From Methylobacterium iners (GTDB lineage: Bacteria; Pseudomonadota; Alphaproteobacteria; Rhizobiales; Beijerinckiaceae), in contig NZ_BPQP01000032.1 in assembly GCF_022179305.1 (NCBI RefSeq), positions 1 through 64,000 on the forward strand: 64,000 bases of DNA, read 5' to 3'. The stretch's first letter is position 1, and the number at the start of each line of letters is the position of its first letter. Of the stretch, positions 52,814 through 60,699 are shown piece after piece. The notes under the pieces were generated by a model that made no database searches, was not told the DNA's origin, and worked only from the letters and a program-made list of their open reading frames with translations. Both the position numbers and the translations under genes were made by a program.

Positions 52814-53008
52814 CAGATTCTCCGTGACGGAGCCACGCTGTCGTGAGGCAGGGACCTGCCGCCCTAACGTTCAGCAAGCCCCGCGGTCAATTCGGCTCCG
52901 AGGGTGCGAAAGCGCGTCCGGTCGTGTTGCGAAGGGCGCGAGCGCGTACGCTCTTCGTCAACCAAGCCCTGCGGGTCGGCTCTTGGCCAGGCGGAGCCGC
53001 AATAGCCG

Positions 53009-53182
53009 TCAATCGATCAGGCGGCTGAGAGCCAGGAGCATCGCCGTGGTGCCGAGCATGACACCCGTGAGCTGGGCGAAGGCACCGGAGCGACGAACGA
53101 CGTCGGTTCGCGACCAACCAACGAGGAGCCCACCGGCCTCGCAGAGCGCGTATCCGACAACTAGGAGCCCGAGCACCGCCAT
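53009..53182 (-). CDS. 57-aa small membrane protein
   Basis: MAVLGLLVVGYALCEAGGLL and LTGVMLGTTAMLLALSRLI are two hydrophobic segments around a basic loop (GWSRTDVVRRS). GGATCACG lies upstream of the ATG, a modest ribosome-binding site. Unassigned. Confidence 0.45.
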   Translation of the reverse strand: MAVLGLLVVGYALCEAGGLLVGWSRTDVVRRSGAFAQLTGVMLGTTAMLLALSRLID

Positions 53183-53675
53183 TATGGTCGACCAACGTGA
53201 TCCTTGCCATGTGGCTCCGCACCAATTTGCAGACCGAGGCTGCGGACTCCAATACGACGCCCAATGAGGGCCGCAGGGCATGGCAGCGCCCTTTAAGGTC
53301 CACGCAGCAGGCTGGTGCTGAATAGTCAGGGGCGCAGCATGTCTGTACCGCATGCCAACGACGGTGATGCCTATCCTCACTCAGCACAGGTACGATGCTT
53401 ATGGCGCCATTGCGGCCCCTCGCGTGAGCCGTAGGGGCCAAGCCTGACCCTGCCAACATCGAAGATCTGCAGAGATAATCCGGCGATTACAACCGACCTG
53501 CTCGACGGGAACACCGACTTCCGACAGTGTGATAAATCAGCAGCAAGCAACCACAAAGGCATCAGAATTTACATAAAGCAATACAGTGAATTTGACACGG
53601 GAATTTTGTTTCTGGATCCTCTCGCCACATCCGCGAGTAGTGCGTCCGCTGTGACGCTGGCGGGGCAGTCGTGAC
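53183..53675. other. Gap, nothing supported
   Basis: About 490 bp. No frame looks real. The plus-strand promoter of the coiled-coil operon that begins at 53,676 probably lies in the AT-richer stretch around 53,560-53,610. Confidence 0.4.
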
Positions 53676-54185
53676 ATGGACCCGAACAAGCGCCTGCCCT
53701 GGGACCTCACCTCTGGGCGCCCCTCTCAGCTCATTGATCGTGGCACCGAGGAAGTCGTGGCCGGGAACAACAGCTTGAGCAACGTCCTGCGGTTGGTGGG
53801 TTCCTTCGATGAGCTGGAGAGCCAAGCACCACCCCCGACCGGCCGGTCCTCAGCACGCGATTGGACGAAGCTGATCGACCGCATCCGTGAGGCTGCTGCG
53901 CGCAGCCGTGAGATCGAGGCGCAGGCGCATGAACAGGAGCTGCGCGTTCAGGACCTCTTGGATCGTGCCCGGGAGGACATTCAGGCCGCAGCTGAGCAGG
54001 TTCGTGCCGCCGATGCGCGTGCCGCTGAGATGCAGGCCCGCACTGAAAAGCTGCTGAAGGCGGCCGACGAGCGCGTGACGGCGGCTGAGGAGCGCGCTCG
54101 CGTCGCCGAGGAGTGGCTGGCGCGGGTCCACGACACGATCTCGCAGGAGTTCGTGGTCGAGCCCGGCAACAAGCCAGTCGCCTGA
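53676..54185 (+). CDS. Coiled-coil protein, first of a coupled pair
   Basis: A 169-aa soluble protein. The first 60 residues are variable; from about residue 62 a long coiled coil (AREDIQAAAEQVRAADARAA) continues to a short conserved end, WLARVHDTISQEF. It has the look of Rhizobiales proteins with unknown, possibly scaffold-like, roles. It overlaps the next gene as TGATG. Confidence 0.65.
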   Translation: MDPNKRLPWDLTSGRPSQLIDRGTEEVVAGNNSLSNVLRLVGSFDELESQAPPPTGRSSARDWTKLIDRIREAAARSREIEAQAHEQELRVQDLLDRAREDIQAAAEQVRAADARAAEMQARTEKLLKAADERVTAAEERARVAEEWLARVHDTISQEFVVEPGNKPVA

Positions 54186-54769
54186 TGGCGCCGCGTCTTC
54201 CCAGCTCGGTGCCCGACCACCCCGATGATGCTGAGGAGCCTGCGGCCCAGATGAGCACGACCTCCTCCGCAGGCGTGGGAAGTTCGCCGCCGGCCTTATG
54301 GACCGCGCCGGACGCAGCCTCCTCGCAGAATGTCGTTCCCCTCTTTGCTGAGCTGGAGGGATTTGACGCCCATTCGGACCAGCTGGACCCGGACTGGCCG
54401 GGTGCAATCCAGCTGATCCGCGATGTGGGCGCGCAGGTCCGTCGTGAACGGCACCGAGCGAGGGAGATTGTACAGCAATCGCGTTCCCTCATTCAGCGCA
54501 CCGTCCTGCAGGCGGAGAGCGCTGAACGGCGTGCCGAGGCTGCCGAAGCCCAGGCGTACGAGGCCTGCTTGCGGGCCGATCGGGCTGATGCGAGCTTGCG
54601 ATTGGCGCAAGAGCGAGCGCAGCAAGCCGAGGAACGGGCGCAAACGGCGGAAGCAAGCGAGCGAGAAGCCCAGATCTGGCTGCGCCGCCTGTATGCCTGC
54701 CTCAAGATCGAGCAGGAGCTTCTCAGTCGAGACATTCTGAACGAGGAGGTTCTGCAGTCCCAAGCATGA
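54185..54769 (+). CDS. Coiled-coil protein, second of a coupled pair
   Basis: A 194-aa protein. An acidic, proline-containing N-terminus (MAPRLPSSVPDHPDDAEEPA) leads to PLFAELEGFDAHSDQLD and then a coiled coil (AEERAQTAEASEREAQIWLR) that ends RRLYACLKIEQELL. The end resembles the first gene's WLARVHDTISQEF, so the two are likely paralogues. ATG 54185 overlaps the previous TGA. Confidence 0.65.
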   Translation: MAPRLPSSVPDHPDDAEEPAAQMSTTSSAGVGSSPPALWTAPDAASSQNVVPLFAELEGFDAHSDQLDPDWPGAIQLIRDVGAQVRRERHRAREIVQQSRSLIQRTVLQAESAERRAEAAEAQAYEACLRADRADASLRLAQERAQQAEERAQTAEASEREAQIWLRRLYACLKIEQELLSRDILNEEVLQSQA

Positions 54770-54888
54770 TCACTCGGAGCTCTCGGCGGGTTTGCCGAGC
54801 AAGATCCACGAAGTGTGGCCTCACAACAAGGAGGCTGTGTTTGCCGCCACCCCCTTCGCCGAACGCCAAGGAGATCGAGGGCTGAGAC

Positions 54889-55158
54889 ATGGGACCACTG
54901 ACCCCGCTTCAACGCAACCTACTCCGGGGTACGCCCGACGATTGGCGGGGCATGCCTGAGGAGTGGCATGCGGGAACTGTGTTCCTGCGCCTTGTGGAAC
55001 GAGGGTTCGTGGAAATGCGTGAACGGCGACGGGGCTATTCTGCCCTCAGCATCGTGCCGGGACCCAATGGCGGGCACTACTGGCAGACTCGTAGGACAGA
55101 GGCCGGTAGACAGGCCCTTACATTTACTCCCCAATTAAGCGACCCAGATCATGGGTGA
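54889..55158 (+). CDS. Winged-helix-like small protein
   Basis: An 89-aa protein beginning MGPLTPLQRNLLRGTPDDWR with GTVFLRLVERGFVEMRERR and ending in a QTRRTEAGRQAL helix. The pattern (helix, then LV-RGFVE, then T-EAGR-AL) echoes the winged-helix-like proteins at 41,943 and 48,598, so the three may share a fold. DNA binding is inferred, not shown. Confidence 0.55.
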   Translation: MGPLTPLQRNLLRGTPDDWRGMPEEWHAGTVFLRLVERGFVEMRERRRGYSALSIVPGPNGGHYWQTRRTEAGRQALTFTPQLSDPDHG

Positions 55159-55332
55159 GTTTCCGCCTTCGCGGATTGGCAACGAACGCCCCGCCGCGTC
55201 GAAGTAAGGGGAACCGTCAGCGGCAAGGCCTGTCCAGGTCGCCATAGGAAGGAGGCTTCCGTATCAGCGAGTGGCGTCTAACTGATCCGCAAAGAGAGGC
55301 CCCGCGCGGCTGTTGCCGGCGGAACTGAAAAG
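55159..55332. other. Intergenic region with AGCCCCG-family hairpin
   Basis: Around 55,295-55,325 GGCCCCGCGCGGC and GCCGGCGGAACT form a weaker member of the terminator family at 43,757 and 49,841, pointing to the minus strand. No gene is supported. Confidence 0.4.
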
Positions 55333-55422
55333 TCAAGGTGGTGGTCTGGGGGACCGAAGATCGCCTTGCAGGGCACGTGCCAGTGTCAGGATATCTGACT
55401 GTTTCACAATTTCCGCAGCCAT
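55333..55422 (-). CDS. Possible 29-aa peptide
   Basis: MAAEIVKQSDILTLARALQG then DLRSPRPPP. The ATG has GGAG only two bases upstream, which is too close, but a minus-strand hairpin follows as for other small genes here. Low confidence. Confidence 0.25.
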   Translation of the reverse strand: MAAEIVKQSDILTLARALQGDLRSPRPPP

Positions 55423-55470
55423 ATCTCCGCGCCCGTCGCCGTTGTCGGCATGAGCTCAACGCCGGAGGCT

Positions 55471-55782
55471 TCAGCCCATCCGTCGGCGCGCTCGAGCGAG
55501 AAAGCCCTTGATGCCACCTTCGTCCGCGGGTTGGTCTGTCGCAGGCGCGGCGTCGCCCTCCCGATCGGCATCAATCAGCTCGTGCAGGGCTTGCGTGAGC
55601 ATTGGAGGCCAGGGCTCCCCGTACTCTCGAAGGAGTTCTGCGGCCTTCGCAAGGGCTTGAATCTGCTGCTGGGTGATGTCCGCACCCATCATGTGCGCAT
55701 GGAGCAAGCGATCGGTGAGCGCACTTGTCAGACGATGCACCTCAGCCAGAGCTTGGCATCGCGGCTCTGCGGCTACACTCAT
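55471..55782 (-). CDS. Helical hypothetical protein
   Basis: A 103-aa protein: MSVAAEPRCQALAEVHRLTS, then QQQIQALAKAAELLREYGEP and MLTQALHELIDADREG, ending in a basic FLARARRRMG. Probably soluble and helical; GGGTTACCGGAA lies before the ATG. No family assigned. Confidence 0.6.
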   Translation of the reverse strand: MSVAAEPRCQALAEVHRLTSALTDRLLHAHMMGADITQQQIQALAKAAELLREYGEPWPPMLTQALHELIDADREGDAAPATDQPADEGGIKGFLARARRRMG

Positions 55783-56184
55783 TTCCGGTAACCCTTCGCC
55801 TGCAGGTGCTCGGTGTAGCGCACGCTAGCTCCCATCCGCTAGCAACCCGGCGGGCCATGTCCAATGTGCCCTCGTTTATTTGCTCAGCTCCATCATGCGA
55901 ACGATGGCCAACGCCGTGGGTGCAACGCCCATCCTGCGGTCTGGCGTCACTGCCCGATGATTCTGCGCTGCACTCGACAGCTCAAGCGTTTCGCTGGGTC
56001 ACTCCCGATCGCCAGAAACAAGGCTAAGACCTCGGGCGACACGCTGAGCGTCCTGGAGTGCAGCAATGACGTCCGGGATCCCGCTCCGACCATTAAGGCC
56101 GATACCTCACGGACCTCCCGTCCGGATCACAGACGCCTCAAGGCGACCATCGCCAGGCCGGATCCACGACGGAAGACGTCGCCC
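55783..56184. other. Gap, nothing supported
   Basis: About 400 bp. Plus-strand frames here look like noise, and no repeat or palindrome stands out. Confidence 0.4.
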
Positions 56185-56277
56185 TCAGAGCGGCTGGGAT
56201 CTCTTGAGCGCCAGGTAGTCCAGGACCGCGAGCGCGAGGTACGGACCGACGAACACCAGGAAGAGCAAGAAGCTCAT
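56185..56277 (-). CDS. 30-aa membrane micro-protein
   Basis: MSFLLFLVFVGPYLALAVLD followed by YLALKRSQPL: one hydrophobic helix with a basic end. An AGGAG lies eight bases before the ATG, so translation is likely. Divergent from the DUF5722 gene. Confidence 0.5.
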   Translation of the reverse strand: MSFLLFLVFVGPYLALAVLDYLALKRSQPL

Positions 56278-56433
56278 GGTCACGCTCCTGTTGGAATCGG
56301 CGGCGGGGCCGCCCTGCAGCAGATAAGTCGCGAGACCGGTATTGAGTTCACGTGCTGACCGGTGCCGCGCCAGCAGCGTGGTATCGTACTCGGACCCGAT
56401 CCGCTAAACGTCCCGGGGAGAGTAGAGCGGATC

Positions 56434-57780
56434 ATGACGCGGGCGATGTGGAGCGCGTTGCTCCTGCTAACGGCTTTCCCCGCGCGGGCGGCCTTTTTCT
56501 CGGACGGGTTCGTTCCGCCCCCGTCCAAGCAGGGCGTCATGGAGTTCCGGACGGATCTGCCCGCCGCAGTTCTCGCCGAGCGCACGCGCCGGCTGGCGCG
56601 CTTCGGGGCCGGCTACGTCCAGGTCAACCTGTTCTGGTCCGATCTCGAATCGGCGGGCGTCCCGTCAGGCACGGCGCCGCTCGCCTGCCCGGAGGGACAC
56701 CGCATGGAGCCGTCCTCGGAAGCCGAGCGGCTCCGCCTCGGGTTCCACCGCTTCCACTGCATCGATGCCGGCAGGATCGCGGTCTACGACGCGATGTTCC
56801 GCGAGCATGAGGCGCTCGGCATCCAGTCCGGCGCGGTGCTCTGGTCCTCGCCGGCGCTGTACCGCGACCCTGGCTGCGAGGGCAGTCCGGGCGCGATCGG
56901 CAAGCAATCCAGCGCGCCGAGGCCGGACGCCCTGGACGATTTCGAGGATTACATCAACCTCGTCGCCTCGCGCTGGCGTGGCGGCGGGGCCGGCAAGCTC
57001 TCGCACTTCATCCTCTGGAACGAGAACGCCGCGCCCGAATGGTTCGACCTCTCGCCTGCCCTGCCGAAGGACGATCTCTCCCCCGAAGGCATCGAGCGGC
57101 GGATCGATGCCTATGCGGCGATGCTCAAGCGCGCCCATGCGGCCCTCGCACGCCATCAACGCGCCGCCCTCCTCTACGTGAGCACGGACCCGCTCTGGGC
57201 AAGCGGCCTGCGGCCGGGCCACATCGGCAGCCGCCGGCTTCTCGAAGGGCTGTGGGACCGGCTCGGCACGGATTACAGCTGGAGCGTCGCCGTCCATCCC
57301 TATGGCCGCGTGAACCGGCCCGCCCCGCCCGGCCATTACACCTTCGCCAATCTCGGGGTCGTCGCCGCGTTTCAGGAGGCGCAACTGCGTGCACGCGGCG
57401 TGACCCACCCGGAGGTCCGGCCGCAGATGCGCCTCATCGCCTCCGAGCAGGGCTGGGGCCTGCGGGAGTCCGGCGGGCGCACGGGACAGGCCGAGCAGAT
57501 CTGCCGCGCGCACGATGCGGCGATGCGGCTGCCGAGCCTCGTCGTCCAGGCACACAACTACTTTCAGTCGATCGAGCCGGACGAGGCGTCGCCGGGCGCG
57601 ACCTCGTCGCAGGGCATGTTCTTCGGCCTGCTTCCCCACGACCTGCCGGCCGACCTCGACGGCATCGAGGGGGTGCCGACCGGCGCGGCCTACCTGGCGA
57701 CCTTCGACGCGAAGGCCTGGGGCCGCAGCGACGGGCATTACTGCTGCCGGTCGCATGGGTTGGGCTGCAGCGCCCCCTGA
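56434..57780 (+). CDS. DUF5722 family secreted protein, glycoside-hydrolase-like
   Basis: A 448-aa exported protein. The signal peptide RAMWSALLLLTAFPARAAF leads to a TIM-barrel-like body with FILWNENAAPEWFD near residue 195 (a glutamate after N-E-N, as in glycosidase clefts) and SVAVHPYGRVNRPAPPGHY near 285, then LIASEQGWGLRESGGRTGQ near 335. I place it in DUF5722; substrate unknown. ATG 56434 is chosen because the signal begins there. Confidence 0.8.
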   Translation: MTRAMWSALLLLTAFPARAAFFSDGFVPPPSKQGVMEFRTDLPAAVLAERTRRLARFGAGYVQVNLFWSDLESAGVPSGTAPLACPEGHRMEPSSEAERLRLGFHRFHCIDAGRIAVYDAMFREHEALGIQSGAVLWSSPALYRDPGCEGSPGAIGKQSSAPRPDALDDFEDYINLVASRWRGGGAGKLSHFILWNENAAPEWFDLSPALPKDDLSPEGIERRIDAYAAMLKRAHAALARHQRAALLYVSTDPLWASGLRPGHIGSRRLLEGLWDRLGTDYSWSVAVHPYGRVNRPAPPGHYTFANLGVVAAFQEAQLRARGVTHPEVRPQMRLIASEQGWGLRESGGRTGQAEQICRAHDAAMRLPSLVVQAHNYFQSIEPDEASPGATSSQGMFFGLLPHDLPADLDGIEGVPTGAAYLATFDAKAWGRSDGHYCCRSHGLGCSAP

Positions 57781-59340
57781 TCAGAAGAAGACCGGCCGCG
57801 CGCTCGCGACATGCTCGGCGAGCACGTCCTCGCTCTCCGGATCGATCTCCCGCAGGACGGCATCGTAGCCCCAGAGGTCGGCGAGGTGCTGGAGCACGCG
57901 CCGCGCGTCGTCCTTCTGCAGGGTGATGCGGTTCAGCGCCCTGTGATGCAGGTTCAGGCGCCGGTCACCTTCGAGGTCGACGTCGATGACCTCGATGTCG
58001 GGGTCGAGCCAGGCGACGTCGTACTGGCGCGCGAAGGAGCGGCGCATCCGGCGATAGCCGCGCTCGTCGTGGATGGCCTCGACGCGCAGCTCCGGCTCCT
58101 CGGGATCGTCGACGACGTGGAACAGGCGCATGTCGCGCATCAGCTTCGGCGACAGGAACTGCGCGATGAAGCTCTCGTCGCGATAATTCGCCCAGATGTC
58201 GCGCAGCGTCGCCATGGCATCGCCCGTGCCGGCGATCTCGGGGAACCAGGCTCGGTCCTCGTCCGTCGGCGTCTCCACGATGCGGGCGATGTCCTGCATC
58301 ATCGCGAAGCCGATGGCGTAGGGGTTGTGGCCACCGTAGGAGCGCTCGTTGTAGTTCGGCTGGCGGATGACGTTCGTGTGGGATTGCAGGAACTCGAGAT
58401 AAGCGGCCTCGCCGATCAGGCCCTTCTCGGAGAGCGCGTTCATGATGCGGTAATGCACGTAGGTGGCGCAGCCCTCGTTCATCACCTTGGTCTGGCGCTG
58501 CGGGTAGAAGTACTGCGCCACGAGGCGGACGATGCGCAGGATCTCGCGCTGCCAGGGCCGCAGGCGCGGCGCCGCCTTCTCCAGGAAGTAGAGGATGTTC
58601 TCCTGCGGCAGTTCGAGGAGCGCCCGGCGCCGCTCGGCCGCCACGTCCGGCCGGACGCCGGCCACCTTCTGCGGCAGGGTGCGCCAGAGGTCGTTGTAGA
58701 TCTGCTCGCCGTGCTCCAGGCGCTCGCGCTCGCGCCTCTGCTCGGAGGCCAGGTCCGGCCGCTTCTTGCGCGGGTAGCGGTGGACGCCCTGGCTCATGAG
58801 GGCGTGGGCGGCGTCGAGCACCTGCTCGACCGCCTGATGGCCGTAGCGTTCCTCGCAGCGGGTGATGAAGCCCTTGGCGAAGTCGAGGTAGTCGAGGATG
58901 CCCTCGGCGTCGGTCCACTGCTTGAACAGGTAGTTGTTCTTGAAGAAGTGGTTGTGGCCGAAGGCGGCGTGGGCGATGACGAGCGTCTGCATCGTCGCCG
59001 TGTTCTCCTCCATGACGTAGGAGATGCACGGATCGGAATTGATGACGATCTCGTAGGCGAGCCCCATCAGGCCGCGTCGGTAGCCAGCCTCGTGCTGGGC
59101 GAAGTGCTTGCCGAACGACCAGTGCTTGTAGAACAGCGGCATGCCGATCGACGCATAGGCGTCGAGCATCTGCTCGGCCGTGATGATCTCGATCTGGTTG
59201 GGGTACCAGGACAGGCCGAGTGCCGCGGCCTCCGCCTCGCAGGCGTCGTGGATGCGACGGATCGTGTCGAAATCCCAGTCGTTGCCCGTGAAGAGCGGCT
59301 GCACCGCGCCGGCGACCTTCTGCGTCTTGGTGCGCGTCAT
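57781..59340 (-). CDS. SpoVR family protein
   Basis: A 519-aa protein of the SpoVR/YcgB family. Typical blocks: TGNDWDFDTIRRIHDACEAE near residue 18, SDPCISYVMEENTATMQTLV near 103, FGHNHFFKNNYLFKQW near 126 and YGGHNPYAIGFAMMQDIARI near 340. The start ATG overlaps the YeaH stop as ATGA. With PrkA and YeaH it is the conserved stress operon linked in other bacteria to sporulation or nitrogen starvation. Biochemical role is unknown. Confidence 0.93.
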   Translation of the reverse strand: MTRTKTQKVAGAVQPLFTGNDWDFDTIRRIHDACEAEAAALGLSWYPNQIEIITAEQMLDAYASIGMPLFYKHWSFGKHFAQHEAGYRRGLMGLAYEIVINSDPCISYVMEENTATMQTLVIAHAAFGHNHFFKNNYLFKQWTDAEGILDYLDFAKGFITRCEERYGHQAVEQVLDAAHALMSQGVHRYPRKKRPDLASEQRRERERLEHGEQIYNDLWRTLPQKVAGVRPDVAAERRRALLELPQENILYFLEKAAPRLRPWQREILRIVRLVAQYFYPQRQTKVMNEGCATYVHYRIMNALSEKGLIGEAAYLEFLQSHTNVIRQPNYNERSYGGHNPYAIGFAMMQDIARIVETPTDEDRAWFPEIAGTGDAMATLRDIWANYRDESFIAQFLSPKLMRDMRLFHVVDDPEEPELRVEAIHDERGYRRMRRSFARQYDVAWLDPDIEVIDVDLEGDRRLNLHHRALNRITLQKDDARRVLQHLADLWGYDAVLREIDPESEDVLAEHVASARPVFF

Positions 59341-60638
59341 GCCTCCGCCTCCGCCCGCGCGTCCTTGCGGCCGAAGAGCTCGCGGAACACGGGGTAGATC
59401 TCGCGGCGGTGGTTGACCTTGCGCATGGCAATGGGCGCGCCGGTCTTCGCCAGGGCCTCGTAGGTCCGCCAGAGGGTGGTGCGGTGCTCAACGAAGCCGG
59501 CGCGGGGGCCGTTCTCGTCGCCGACCTCCAGATAGGCGAAGTGCTGGCAGGCCGGCAGGATATGCGCCCGCAGGAGCTCGGTGGAGGTCGGCCCGTCGCT
59601 CGACACGTTGTCGCCGTCCGAGGCCTGCGCCGCGTAGATGTTCCAGTCGTTCGGGTCGTAGCGCTCGGTGATCACCCGCTTCATCTCGACGAGCGCCGAG
59701 GAGACCAGCGTGCCGCCGGTCTCGCGGGAGCCGAAGAAGGTCTCCTCGTCGACCTCGGTCGCCTTGTCGGTGTGGCGGATGAAGACGATCTCGACGTGCC
59801 GATAGCGGCGCGTCAGGAAGATGTGCAGCAGGATGTAGAAGCGCTTGGCGAGGTCCTTCATGTGCTCGGTCATCGAGCCGGACACGTCCATGAGGCAGAA
59901 CATCACCGCCTGGGCCACGGGACGCGGATAGGGCTCGAAGCGGCGGTAGCGCAGGTCGATCGGGTCGACGTAGGGAATGCGCTTCGAGCGCTCCCGAAGG
60001 GCCTCAAGCGCCAAGCGAAGGTCGGGCAGTGCCGGATCGCCCTCGCGGGCCTCCGCGATCCGCGCCTCCAGCTCGGCAATCTCGTCCGGCTTCGGCCGCT
60101 TCAAGGCGATGCGCCGCGACATCGAGTTGCGCAGCGTGCGCGTCAAGGCGAGGTTCGCGGGCGACCCCGAGACGGTGTAGCCGGCCCGCCGCAGGCCCTC
60201 AGTCTCGACCACCGCGAGGCGGCGCTTGGCGAGGTCCGGCAATTCGAGGTCCTCGAGGAAGAGCTCGAGGAACTCCTCGCGGGTCAGGACGAAGCGGAAG
60301 GCGTCCTCGCTGTTCTCGGAGCCCTCCCCGCCCTCGCCCGAGCCGCTGCCGCCTCCGCCGCCCGGCGGGCGCTCGATGCGGTCGCCCTCCACGTAGGTCT
60401 TGTTGCCGGGCAGGATGTGATCCTGAAGGCCGGTGCCGGGCTGGCGGCTGAAGCGCGGCTCGCGCACGCCGTCCGCGGGGACCGTGACGCGGCCGTCCTT
60501 GCCGAGGTCCTTGATGTCCTTCTCGCGAGCGGATTCGCGCACGGCGCGCTGGGCCACGTCCTTGACCCGGCGCAGGAAGCGCTGGCGGTTGGGAAGGCTC
60601 TTGCCCCCCGGGTTGAGCCGACGATCGACGATGTGCAT
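59337..60638 (-). CDS. YeaH/YhbH family (DUF444) protein
   Basis: A 433-aa protein. A basic N-terminus (NPGGKSLPNRQRFLRRVKDV) is followed by a glycine-rich linker (residues 95-108) and a von Willebrand-type domain with MFCLMDVSGSMTEHMKDLAK, a D-x-S-x-S metal site near residue 245. Start at ATG 60638. It sits between prkA and spoVR and is thought to work with the kinase PrkA. The stop overlaps the spoVR ATG. Confidence 0.93.
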   Translation of the reverse strand: MHIVDRRLNPGGKSLPNRQRFLRRVKDVAQRAVRESAREKDIKDLGKDGRVTVPADGVREPRFSRQPGTGLQDHILPGNKTYVEGDRIERPPGGGGGSGSGEGGEGSENSEDAFRFVLTREEFLELFLEDLELPDLAKRRLAVVETEGLRRAGYTVSGSPANLALTRTLRNSMSRRIALKRPKPDEIAELEARIAEAREGDPALPDLRLALEALRERSKRIPYVDPIDLRYRRFEPYPRPVAQAVMFCLMDVSGSMTEHMKDLAKRFYILLHIFLTRRYRHVEIVFIRHTDKATEVDEETFFGSRETGGTLVSSALVEMKRVITERYDPNDWNIYAAQASDGDNVSSDGPTSTELLRAHILPACQHFAYLEVGDENGPRAGFVEHRTTLWRTYEALAKTGAPIAMRKVNHRREIYPVFRELFGRKDARAEAEA

Positions 60639-60699
60639 CCGGTCTCTTCGCCCTCGCACTCATACTCGACGGGTTCGACCGGCCGGGCCGACCACGCGC

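Larger units (their letters stand above)
38400..56280. mobile_element. tRNA-linked low-GC accessory region (possible decayed island or prophage)
   Basis: Inferred from visibly lower GC, sparse short genes, several frameshifted genes, an internal ~1 kb duplication, a beta-helix protein and a tRNA-like element, all beginning just after tRNA-Pro. No integrase, transposase, or direct repeat of the tRNA 3' end was found by eye, so the ends and type are uncertain. Confidence 0.45.
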
